64,000 nucleotides of DNA, from contig OY969919.1 of the NCBI GenBank assembly GCA_963704585.1, positions 3,410,001-3,474,000 of the forward strand, read 5' to 3'. Below are positions 32,530 to 40,478 of this stretch, in pieces. Numbering within the stretch: position 1 is the first letter of the stretch; every line of letters starts with the position of its first letter. The stretch comes from Bog-756 sp963704585 (GTDB taxonomy: Bacteria; Actinomycetota; Acidimicrobiia; Acidimicrobiales; RAAP-2). The position numbers and the translations under genes were made by a program. Under the pieces are notes generated by a model, which was given only the letters and a program-made list of their open reading frames with translations, made no database searches and had not been told where the DNA came from.

Positions 32530-33293
32530 GTGATCCAGAAGCGACCCACCAAGTGCGGTGCTCGTTACGAGGTCCGGCTCAGAGGACCCGACGGGCGAGA
32601 GCCTTCCCACTCGTTCCAGACCCGCAAGGAAGCCGAGCGGTACGAGCGAAACCAACAGAGTGCCATCGACCGCGGTAGCTGGATCGATCCGCAAAACTCT
32701 TCTCGGACCTTCGGTCCGTTCGCCGAGCGTTGACTGGCGGCGCACCACGACCTCCGACCCAGCACTCGGACCCTCAATCGATCGCTGCTCTCCGTGCACC
32801 TCTTGCCGACGTTCGGCGAGATGCCGCTCGGCAAGATCAACCCTGCGGGGGTCAGGGCATGGCACGCTCGGATTGCCAAGGGAACGCCGAGTACGGCGTC
32901 AAAGGCTTGCCGGTTGCTGCGGTCGATCTTCGGCACGGCGGTCTCGGACGAGCTCATCGGTCGGAATCCGTGCGCGATCAGCGGTGCGGGGCAGGACCGC
33001 ACACCGGAACGGCCGGCGCTGTCGATTGCCGACGTCGACGAGCTCGCTGCAGCCATGCCGGCGCCACGTGGTTGGCCATAGCCGGCGCGACGACGCGGGA
33101 GTTGATGGCGAGGGTCGGGCACGGCAGTCCGGCGGCGGCGCTCCGCTATCAGCGCGCCATCGCAGAGCGAGACATCGCGCTCGCTGAGGCGCTTTCGCGT
33201 CTTGCCGAGGATGCGCACGAAACGACCGTCCGGCAAGCCCCGCGGGATATTCGCGGGATGAAACCCGTCGGCAGGGCTTCGTCGGAGTGCTGA
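32530..33293 (+). pseudogene. Degraded tyrosine recombinase (phage-type integrase)
   Basis: GTG 32530 (behind GAAGGAAGG) opens an N-terminal arm domain (VIQKRPTKCGARYEVRLRG, RKEAERYERNQQ). A TGA at 32731-32733 replaces the expected tryptophan of ER-W-LAAHH; the same frame then continues through a core-binding domain (LLPTFGEMPLGKINPAGVRA, SKACRLLRSIF, SDELIGRNPC) to a stop at 33081. The remaining catalytic end, GATTRELMARVGHGSPAAAL then RYQRA with the tyrosine, lies in another frame to 33293. About 100-150 residues of the catalytic domain are missing. It must be inactive. It ends about 40 bp from the tRNA-Gly gene, the usual place for an integrase. Confidence 0.85.
33241..33258. repeat. Right copy of the CGCGGGA-TATT-CGCGGGA repeat
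   Basis: An exact 18-bp match to 31264-31281, in the same orientation, lying 60 bp inside the right attachment site. The flanking bases also match, over a total of about 24 bp with one difference. It overlaps the recombinase remnant's 3' end, so shared ancestry of an integrase 3' end is an alternative to a binding site. Confidence 0.45.
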
Positions 33294-33317
33294 TGCGACG
33301 GGCTCGAGGGCTCTGAT

Positions 33318-33375
33318 CAGCCCTTTCGGCGAAGAGCGGCTGAAGGGAATCGAACCCTCGTCATCAGTTTGGAAA
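33318..33375 (-). repeat. Right attachment-site copy, overlapping tRNA-Gly
   Basis: The 58-bp partner of 31111-31168 (4 mismatches). It covers the tRNA-Gly 3' half and 17 bp beyond the tRNA end. The two copies are in the same orientation, so recombination between them would excise the 2.2 kb between. Confidence 0.8.
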
Positions 33376-33405
33376 ACTGAGGCTCTACCATTGAGCTACA
33401 GCCGC
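33335..33405 (-). tRNA. tRNA-Gly (anticodon TCC)
   Basis: A 71-nt cloverleaf on the minus strand. Acceptor GCGGCTG pairs with CAGCCGC; the D-arm contains AGCTCAATGGTAGAGC; the anticodon stem TCAGT/ACTGA closes the loop TTTCCAA, giving anticodon TCC for GGA codons; the T-arm is GAGGG-TTCGATT-CCCTT. CCA is not encoded. The gene is the integration site of the degraded element on its 3' side. Confidence 0.95.
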
Positions 33406-33517
33406 ACGGCGGGCGCATCGTCGGCGCACCACTGCGGCTGAGAAGATACCGCCTCCACGGTCGTCGCTCCGACCAGCGCAGCGGCGCGGCACCGCCGTTC
33501 GGCCGTCAGTCAGGCTG

Positions 33518-34192
33518 TCAGCCCGCACCGCCGGCCGGTTGCCAGAGCGGGCCGTCCGACGTGAACCCGATCGGCGTACCCCACCGGTTGCGGTACGAGA
33601 CGTCACCCACCGGCCGCCGTGGAGCGACGCCCCACTTTCCGAGCGGATAGCCGAAGGTCACGCAGCACGCCATCACCCACTGCTCGTCCCGGGGGACGCC
33701 GAGGATCTCGAATGACTCGTCGGGATGGAAGTACCCGAGCACGACGGTGAGCGAGCTCCCCACGCCATGGCCACGCGCCGCGAGCTGTGCGCTCCAGACC
33801 GCCGGAAAGATGGACCCGCCGGTGGGATCACCCTGGACGAACCCGAAGAGGAGCAGCGGCACGTCCGCGAAGTGGTCGGCCAACCACTGCGCCGAGCGCA
33901 TGACCTTGGCCGTCTGGATGTTCTCGGGCGTGTCGGGATCGGCCGCGACGGCCTCCAGCAGCGGCTGGTAGATCGTTTTGGTGAGCTGGTCGAACGAGTC
34001 GGCGTAGAGCGGCGCGATGGCCGCGATGGTCTCCTTGTCGTCGACGAGCAGGAAGCGCCAGTTCTGTGCGTTGCCGCCGGACGGGGCGCGGATGGCGGCG
34101 TCGAGGATCTTCTCCTGCACCTCGAGGGATACCGGGTCCGGACGCACCCTGCGCATGGCGCGGGTCGTGTACAGGGCTTCGTCGAGGTCCAC
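33518..34192 (-). CDS. Nitroreductase-family flavoprotein
   Basis: A 224-aa protein. ALYTTRAMRRVRPDPVSLEV and APSGGNAQNWRFLLVDDKE are the conserved FMN-binding opening of nitroreductases (R-x-M-R and P-S-G-G-N-x-Q-x-W). The middle, GSIFPAVWSAQLAARGHGVG then LTVVLG, and the end, VTFGYPLGKWG, also fit. It probably reduces nitro, quinone or enone groups with NAD(P)H. It stands alone, just outside the tRNA-Gly gene, and a tandem repeat separates it from the divergent RNA methyltransferase. Confidence 0.9.
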   Translation of the reverse strand: MDLDEALYTTRAMRRVRPDPVSLEVQEKILDAAIRAPSGGNAQNWRFLLVDDKETIAAIAPLYADSFDQLTKTIYQPLLEAVAADPDTPENIQTAKVMRSAQWLADHFADVPLLLFGFVQGDPTGGSIFPAVWSAQLAARGHGVGSSLTVVLGYFHPDESFEILGVPRDEQWVMACCVTFGYPLGKWGVAPRRPVGDVSYRNRWGTPIGFTSDGPLWQPAGGAG

Positions 34193-34265
34193 GGATCCCT
34201 CCTGTCAGGTCCGCTCCGGCGCGCCTGGCAGCGCGTCGCGGTCTGCTGCACCGTACCGCTCGAGG

Positions 34266-34329
34266 GCAGCTCCGCCCAGAGGCAGCTCCGCCCAGAGGCA
34301 GCTCCGCCCAGAGGCAGCTCCGCCCGGAG
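34266..34329. repeat. 16-bp tandem repeat, four copies
   Basis: GCAGCTCCGCCCAGAG is repeated head to tail at 34266, 34282, 34298 and 34314; only the fourth copy differs, by one base (CGGAG). The array ends 18 bp before the RNA methyltransferase start codon, in its 5' untranslated or promoter region. There is no internal dyad strong enough to call a terminator, and the units are too short and contiguous for CRISPR. Confidence 0.9.
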
Positions 34330-34347
34330 GCAGGGCCGGACGGTGGT

Positions 34348-35625
34348 ATGACCGTCGCGATGTCCGATCACCTCGCTCCCGGTTCGCGCCTCGACCTCAC
34401 GTGCGGCGAGCCGGCCGCCGGCGGCGGGTTCGTCGCCCGGGCGCCCGACGGCCGCATCGTCTTCGTGCGCCACGCGCTGCCCGGCGAGCGGGTCGTCGCC
34501 ACCGTCACGTCGGTCACGAGCTCGTACCTGCGCGTGGACGCGGTCGAGGTGCTCGAGCCCTCGCCCGATCGGGTCTCCCCGCCGTGTCCCGTCGCCGGAC
34601 CGGGCCGTTGCGGCGGATGCGACTGGCAGCACGTCGCGCTCCCCGCGCAGCGCCGCCTCAAGTCGGCACTGCTCGACGCGCAGCTCCGCCGTCTGCCCGG
34701 CGTGCCGTCTGGTGTCCCGGTCGTCGAGATACCCGGTGCGCCCGAAGGGATCGGCTGGCGCACCCGGGTGCGCTTCGCGGTGGACCGGGAGGGACGGCTC
34801 GGCTTCCACCGGCATCGCTCCCACGCCGTCGAGCCGGTTCGACGGTGTGCGATCGCCTCACCGGAGGTCGATGCCCTCGCGTTGACCTCGCTGCGCTGGC
34901 GCGGCGCGCGGCGGGTCGAGGTCGTCGCGCCGTCCGGCGGCGGGCCGGCCGTCGTCTCGGTCGAGACCCGGCAGGCGCTGCCGGACCGCGCCGCTCGCAT
35001 CGGCGCCGGACTCGTCCGGAACGGCGCCGTCGTCGAGGAGCCGGGTCACGCGGTGTTCGAAGTCCTCGGTCACCGGTTCGAGGTCGGTGCGGGTGTGTTC
35101 TGGCAGGTGCACCCGATGGCGGCCGAGGCGCTCGCCAACGCGGTGCTCGCCTCCCTCGAGCCCCGATCCGGTGAGGTGGTCGCAGACCTCTACGCGGGCG
35201 CCGGTCTCTTCGCGGTGGCGCTCGCCCAGGCGGTCGGGCCGACCGGACGGGTGGTCGCGGTGGAGCGCGGCCGGCGCGCGTGCGCGGACCTCGCCCGCAA
35301 CACCGAGGAGTACGGCACCGTCGAGATCCACCAGGCGCCGGTCACCGACGCCCTGGTCGCGACCGGGATCGGCACGCCCGACCTGGTGGTGCTCGATCCG
35401 GCGCGGGCCGGCGCGGGCACTGCGGTGATGCGCGCTCTCGTCGCACTGGACCCGCCGCCCCGCCGGATCGCCTACGTCTCCTGCGACCCCGCGTCCCTCG
35501 CCCGCGACCTCGCGGCGGCGCTCGCCGCCGGCTGGGCCGTCGTGTCGTTGTCGGCGTTCGACCTGTTCCCGATGACCGAGCACCTCGAGACGGTCGTCAC
35601 CCTCGCACCGCCGCGCGGCACCTGA
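34348..35625 (+). CDS. RlmD/TrmA-type RNA m5U methyltransferase with Fe-S cysteines
   Basis: About 425 aa from ATG 34348. Residues 1-70 look like a TRAM RNA-binding domain (GGGFVARAPDGRIVFVRHAL, PGERVVATVT). Cys80, Cys88, Cys91 and Cys167 are placed as the 4Fe-4S ligands of RlmD. The SAM-binding motif VVADLYAGAGLFAVALAQ, LVVLDPARAG, and IAYVSCDPASLARDL with nucleophile Cys379 follow; TEHLETVVTL ends the domain. The target is a uridine in 23S rRNA or tRNA; which one cannot be told. Directly upstream is the 16-bp tandem array. Confidence 0.9.
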   Translation: MTVAMSDHLAPGSRLDLTCGEPAAGGGFVARAPDGRIVFVRHALPGERVVATVTSVTSSYLRVDAVEVLEPSPDRVSPPCPVAGPGRCGGCDWQHVALPAQRRLKSALLDAQLRRLPGVPSGVPVVEIPGAPEGIGWRTRVRFAVDREGRLGFHRHRSHAVEPVRRCAIASPEVDALALTSLRWRGARRVEVVAPSGGGPAVVSVETRQALPDRAARIGAGLVRNGAVVEEPGHAVFEVLGHRFEVGAGVFWQVHPMAAEALANAVLASLEPRSGEVVADLYAGAGLFAVALAQAVGPTGRVVAVERGRRACADLARNTEEYGTVEIHQAPVTDALVATGIGTPDLVVLDPARAGAGTAVMRALVALDPPPRRIAYVSCDPASLARDLAAALAAGWAVVSLSAFDLFPMTEHLETVVTLAPPRGT

Positions 35626-35687
35626 CGTGCCGCTCCAAGGCGACGGCCCGAGGCTGCCGGCCGCGATCGCGCTGATACCCTCGCCCG

Positions 35688-36227
35688 GTGCGTTGGCGCC
35701 CGATGGTGGTGGCGGTCGTCGTGCTGGTAACCGCCGGCTGTGGGGGCGGCGCGACGACGTCCGGCTCGACATCGCCGACGACTGAACCGCCGAAGCCGGC
35801 CGGGGTGCTCCCGTCGTCCATCTCCAAGCAGGTCTGCAGCTCGGAGGCGCAGAGCCAGATCAACTCCGCCCTCGGGGAGACCGCCGCGGTGTCGCATCCG
35901 ACCTGGGTCGACCGTCGGTACACCTGCCGCTACGGCTACCCGACCGGATCGTTCACCCTCTCCGTGCAGGAGCTCTCGAGCTGGCCGCAGACGTACGCCT
36001 ACTACGGCTCGTTCGCGACGACCATGGGCAAGAGCCGGGACCTCGCCGGGCTCGGGCAGGCCTCCTACCAGACGAGCAACGGCTCGATGGTCGTGCGCAA
36101 GGACTGGAAGGTGCTCTTCGTCGACGTCGCCGCGCTCCCGCCGCAGTTCGGGGTGCCGGCGACCAGCTCGGCCGACGTCGCGGTGACGATCGCCGACATC
36201 ATCCTCGGCTGCTGGGCCGGCGACTGA
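35688..36227 (+). CDS. Small lipoprotein
   Basis: A 179-aa protein from GTG 35688. MVVAVVVLVTAGCGGG is a lipoprotein signal with the lipobox TAGC; a Ser/Thr/Pro linker follows. The exposed domain has four cysteines (KQVCSSEAQ, YTCRYGYP, LGCWAGD among them) and the pattern VDRRYTCRYGYPTGSFTLSV, like small actinobacterial cell-surface lipoproteins of unknown function. The last 29 bp overlap the opposite-strand copper monooxygenase gene. Confidence 0.75.
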   Translation: MRWRPMVVAVVVLVTAGCGGGATTSGSTSPTTEPPKPAGVLPSSISKQVCSSEAQSQINSALGETAAVSHPTWVDRRYTCRYGYPTGSFTLSVQELSSWPQTYAYYGSFATTMGKSRDLAGLGQASYQTSNGSMVVRKDWKVLFVDVAALPPQFGVPATSSADVAVTIADIILGCWAGD

Positions 36228-37374
36228 GCGCGCCGGCGTGCGGCGTCGCCCGCGGTCTGCAGTGGTGCGCGTCGACCGAGAGGACGAGGGCGAGGCACAT
36301 CTCGTCGGACGACCCGTCGCCCCACGTGACGAACCGCGGCGGCAGCTTGCGCAGCTGCGGCAGCTCCTGGCGAAGGGTCGGGTCGTAAGTACAGGTGACG
36401 CCGATCTTGTCGCCGGGCTTCGTGACCACCGGGGTCTTCAGGTCATAGGACCGCTGGTAGTCGAAGTTGTAGTTGGTCACGTCGAGGAGCGTGCGTGCAT
36501 TCGGGGTGCCGGGGTCGAGCACGATCTGCATCGCCCGCCCGGTGAGGTGCATGTGCACGCCGAGGCGCACGATCTTCTGGCCACTCGGCACCGGCCAGGT
36601 GCACGACGTGGTCACTCCGGCCGGCGGGTCGGCGGGATTGCGGCCGCAGATGGACTCGATGGCGTTGACGAAGGTGACGGCCTCCTGCCCGAAGCGCGCA
36701 CCGAGATTGGCGAGCGACGCGTTCCGGTCGCAGAGCGGTCCGCTCACGCCGGCCGGGCACGGCACATCCGGCGGCGCGGGGAGCAGGTCGAGGTTGAGCG
36801 GCTGGAGATGGGTGGAGGCCGGGACGGTCGAGAGCGTCAGCTTCGCCCGGACAGGCTTGTCGCCGCGGAGGAGGTTGTAGTGGATCTGCATGACGACCAT
36901 GCTCCCGGCCGGGAACGGTACGCCCGTGCCCGCGGGGACCACGTCCTTGCCATGACCCGGGGCCCATGCGGTGAGCCACGGGGTGTTCGAGATGTGGTTC
37001 GCCGCGACGGTATCGGGCAGCGCGCTCTCGCCGAAGCACGTCCATCCCTTGCCACCATGATCGGCGGCCACCGCTGCCTTTGCGAGGTTCGGCGGGATGA
37101 GGAAGAGGATCGCGTGGTGGACCTCGACGCTGTTCGGGAAGAAGTGGGAGGTGACGATGAAGGAGTTGGCCTTCACGTGGGGGTTGAGCAGCGTGCAGTG
37201 GTAGTCGTCGGTCGCTCCCGCCGGAGCCTTCGGCGTGTAGGACTTCGCGCCCTGGAGGCTGATGGTCGAGACGTGCGGTGCGCTCGCACCGGCCTCGGAC
37301 GTGAGCAGCCAGCCGCCGAGCCCGACGGCGAGCAGGGACGCGACGAGGAGGGCACGGAGAAGGCGTGCAGTCAT
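36199..37374 (-). CDS. Secreted copper type II ascorbate-dependent monooxygenase-like protein
   Basis: A 391-aa protein with an N-terminal signal peptide (LLRALLVASLLAVGLGGWLL). The copper ligands of the PHM/dopamine-beta-monooxygenase fold are all placed: His86-His87 (VEVHHAILF) and His165 (QIHYN) for one copper, His274/His276 (GVHMHLTGR) and Met359 (SSDEMC) for the other. Cysteines that would form disulfides are spread throughout. Family members hydroxylate C-H bonds outside the cytoplasm. The substrate is unknown. It lies about 100 bp from the copper ATPase gene on the same strand, which may supply or balance copper. Confidence 0.8.
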   Translation of the reverse strand: MTARLLRALLVASLLAVGLGGWLLTSEAGASAPHVSTISLQGAKSYTPKAPAGATDDYHCTLLNPHVKANSFIVTSHFFPNSVEVHHAILFLIPPNLAKAAVAADHGGKGWTCFGESALPDTVAANHISNTPWLTAWAPGHGKDVVPAGTGVPFPAGSMVVMQIHYNLLRGDKPVRAKLTLSTVPASTHLQPLNLDLLPAPPDVPCPAGVSGPLCDRNASLANLGARFGQEAVTFVNAIESICGRNPADPPAGVTTSCTWPVPSGQKIVRLGVHMHLTGRAMQIVLDPGTPNARTLLDVTNYNFDYQRSYDLKTPVVTKPGDKIGVTCTYDPTLRQELPQLRKLPPRFVTWGDGSSDEMCLALVLSVDAHHCRPRATPHAGALSRRPSSRG

Positions 37375-37471
37375 GCAGGGAGCCTACCAACGTCCCTCTG
37401 CGCCCTGCGGTGCGGGCACGTCCGGGCTCGGGCCTCACGATCGGCACGCGCATTCGCCCATGCGCGGGGCG

Positions 37472-40148
37472 TCAGGAGACGGTGTGCTCGATCGTGACGT
37501 CGGCGCGATCGGCGCCGAAGGGGCTGACGACGCGGAACCGCCAGCTCCCCGGGGTGAGGACGACGACGGCGCTGAAGTGTCCCGGACCCACGGTGAGGCG
37601 GCGGAGGAGCTGCGGCCGACCGCCGTCGAGGGAGGCGGTGGTCACCGGATCGGTGGCGGCGACCGCGCGGGGCGGGCCGCCGAAGATGAGGTGGAGCTGG
37701 TTGACGCCCACTCCCCCCGGCTGGAGGTATGTCTCGAGCGAGCCGCCGCCGGGCAGCCCGACGGTCGTGATCGACGGCAGCGTCGGGAGCAGCGGCTGCC
37801 CGCGTGCAGGGGAGATCGCCTGGCTCACCAGGGTCAGCCCCGCGAACAGCACGATCGGGAGCGCCACTGATGCGACCACGCCTCGCCTTCCGCGAAGGAC
37901 GCGCGGTGGTGTGACCGACGCGAGTCCGGAACGCCCGAGTCGTGCGAGTCGGAGGCTGTTGAGGACGACGAGCACGCTCGAGAGGCCCATGGCCACGGCC
38001 GCCACCAGCGGATCGAGGAGCCCGAATGCGGCGAGGGGCAGGGCTGCGACGTTGTACCCCATCGCCCAGCCGAAGTTCTGCACGACGATCGCATAGGTCG
38101 AAACGGCGACGCCGATGGCGGCGGGCACGCCGTGGAGGTCACTGCCGAGGAGTGCGACGTCGCTGTTGGCGATCGCGGCCTCGGTGCCGCTCCCGATCGC
38201 GCATCCCACGTCCGCGGCGGCGAGGGCGGGTGCGTCGTTCACGCCGTCGCCGACCATCACGACGCCGCGCGATCCGTCGCGCAGTTCGGCGAGCGCGGCG
38301 ACCTTCCCTTCGGGGGCGAGCCCGCTCGTCGCGGCGTCGATGCCCGCCAGCGCGGCCGCGGTCTGGACGGCCGGTTCGGCGTCCCCGCTCAGCACCGCGG
38401 TGCGGAGGCCCATTGCGTGCAGGTGGGCGACGGCCGGGCCGGCCTCTGCTCGCAGCGGCGTCGCGAGCGCGATCGCTCCGATCGTCGACCCGTCCCGGTC
38501 GACCTGCACGAGAGTCTCGCCGCGAGCGGCGCACGCTCCGACGGCGGCGCGCACGTCCGGCGGAAGCGAAGCAGCGGCGAGTCGGCCGACCTCGATCCGG
38601 CGGCCGCCGACCGTGGCAGCCACCCCGACCCCGGTTGTCGCCTGGACCGCCGCAGGCCGTGGGGCCTCGGGCGCCGCGGCGCGGATCGCGACCGCGATCG
38701 GGTGATCGCTGTCCGCCTCGGCTGCGGCGGCGAGGACGAGCACCTCCTGCACGGACGTGCCGGCGACGGGCACGACCTCGGTCACCTCGGCGTGCCGCTC
38801 GGTGAGCGTCCCCGTCTTGTCGAACACGACGGTGTCGACCGCGGCCAACCGCTCGAGGACGTCACCGCTCCGGAGGAAGATCCCGAGTGAGGACGCACGG
38901 CCGCACCCGACCATCATCGCGACCGGTGCCGCGAGCCCCATCGCGCAGGGGCAGGCGACGAGGAGCACGGAGAGCGCGGCGAGCACCCCCTTGCCGAAGT
39001 CGTCGGCGATCCACCACCACACCGCGAACGTCACGACGGCACCGGCGAGGACCGCCGGTACGAAGACCGCACTGATCCGGTCGGCGAGGTGCTGGAGAGG
39101 CGCGCGCTCGCGCTGGGCCTCGTCGACGAGTCGCTGGAGCCGCGCGAGCACCGACTCGGCCGCGATCGCGTCGACCCGGACGACCAGGGTGCCGCTCCCG
39201 TTGGTCGTGCCGCCGATGACCGGGCTCTGCGGACCGCGGTCGACCGGGAGCGGCTCGCCAGTCAGCATCGACTCGTCGACCGCGGAGGTGCCGGCCACCA
39301 CGGTGCCGTCGAGCGGGACGACCTCCCCGGGCCGGACCCGGGTCAGGGCCCCGACCGGCACGCTCTCGGGCGCGACGAGCTCACCGTGGTCGTCCACGTC
39401 GCGCACGACGCGGGCCGTGGGCGGGCGCAGCGCGAGGAGTGAGTGCATCGCGCTCGCGGCACGGCGGCGGACCCTGGCCTCGATGGCGCGGCCCTGGGCG
39501 AGCACGGCGACGATGAGCGGCGCCATCACGCCGTGGAGGCGCGCGGCGAACGCGCCGCTCCCACCGAAGTGGAGATGGCGTCCGCCGAGGGCGATCGCCT
39601 CGACCGCGCTCACCGAGAGCGCCGCGAGGGTGCCGAGCGCGATCAGCGTGTCCATGCTCGTCGCCCCGTGGCGCGCGAGGCGGGCGCTGTTCCGGAGGAA
39701 CGGCCACCCGCCGACCGCCTCGACCGCGACGGCGAGCAGGAGGACGGTCCAGCCGGCCGCGGCGGACTCGGGAGCGGCGAGCGCCACCACGAGCGCGCCG
39801 AGCGCCAGCGGCCAGGAGATCGCGAACGCGGAGGGCCCAGTGGTCGGGGTCGAGGGGTCCTTCGTCGGCAGGCCCACCGTCGGTGACCGGCCGCGCCGAG
39901 TAGCCCGCGTCGGCCACCGTGCGACAGAGGTCGACGGGACCGAGCGTCTCGGGGTCGTAGGTGACGAAACTGCGCTCGGTCGCCAGGTTCACCGATGCGC
40001 TGGCGACCGACGGGAGGCGGTTCAGCGAGCGCTGGATGCGGGTGGCGCAGGCTGCGCAGTGCATGCCCCCGAGCTCGAGCTCGGCCGTGGCGAGCGGTCG
40101 CTCCGCGTCCGTCGCCGGAGACGTGGTCGCCGACGGGGCCGTGAGCAT
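37472..40148 (-). CDS. copA: Copper P1B-type ATPase with fused C-terminal domain, one frameshift
   Basis: ATG 40148 opens an HMA domain (LELGGMHCAACATRIQRSL, YDPETLGPVDLC) that reads to about 39830; the rest runs in another frame from about 39840 to 37472. One base near 39800-39840 would join them (about 890 aa). The ATPase has the phosphatase TGE (LTGEPLPV), the metal motif CPC (ACPCAMGLA), DKTGT, SDHP and GDGVNDAP, so Cu+ export is predicted. Unusually, about 110 residues follow the last membrane segments: after VALPIVLFAGLTLVSQ comes PGGVGVNQLHLIFGG and TVGPGHFSAVVVLTPGSWRF, a YtkA/CopD-like beta domain that should lie outside the membrane. A gene starting at GTG 39877 without HMA is the alternative reading. 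Confidence 0.85.
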
Positions 40149-40163
40149 CTCGGCGCTCCGCTC

Positions 40164-40448
40164 CTAACCGGTCGGCGTCGCCGCGTACCCGGCTTCGGCC
40201 ACGAGGGCCACCAGCCCGGCGACGTCGATCCGCGCAGGGTCGTAGCGGACCGACGCCCGGGCCGCATCGAGGTCGACCGTCGCGGTGGTCACACCGTCGT
40301 GCTCGGTGAGCACCTCCTCGACGAGGGCGGCGCAGGACGCGCAGTGCATGCCGTCGACGGCGAGCTCGGCCGCACTCGTATCCGACGGAGTGCCGGCGGC
40401 GTCGCCGCTGGCCGCCGCGTCAGCCGGGATCGGCGCTGCATCCTGCAT
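40164..40448 (-). CDS. CopZ-like copper chaperone (HMA domain)
   Basis: A 94-aa protein. After an Ala-rich N-terminus of about 28 residues comes one HMA domain: AELAVDGMHCASCAALVEEV with the C-x-x-C metal site, VDLDAARASVRYDP and VALVAEAGYAA. It lies 15 bp before the copper ATPase gene on the same strand and should hand Cu+ to it. The N-terminal extension is longer than in CopZ (about 68 aa). Confidence 0.88.
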   Translation of the reverse strand: MQDAAPIPADAAASGDAAGTPSDTSAAELAVDGMHCASCAALVEEVLTEHDGVTTATVDLDAARASVRYDPARIDVAGLVALVAEAGYAATPTG

Positions 40449-40478
40449 CCTGCCAGCGTAAACCCTGCCGGACGGCCG

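Noticed and set aside
32530..33293. Active integrase
   Set aside because: The stop codon, the deletion of catalytic residues and the frame change make a working enzyme impossible without suppression and repair.
34266..34329. CRISPR or transcription terminator
   Set aside because: The units are 16 bp and contiguous, without spacers, and there is no stable hairpin followed by T residues.
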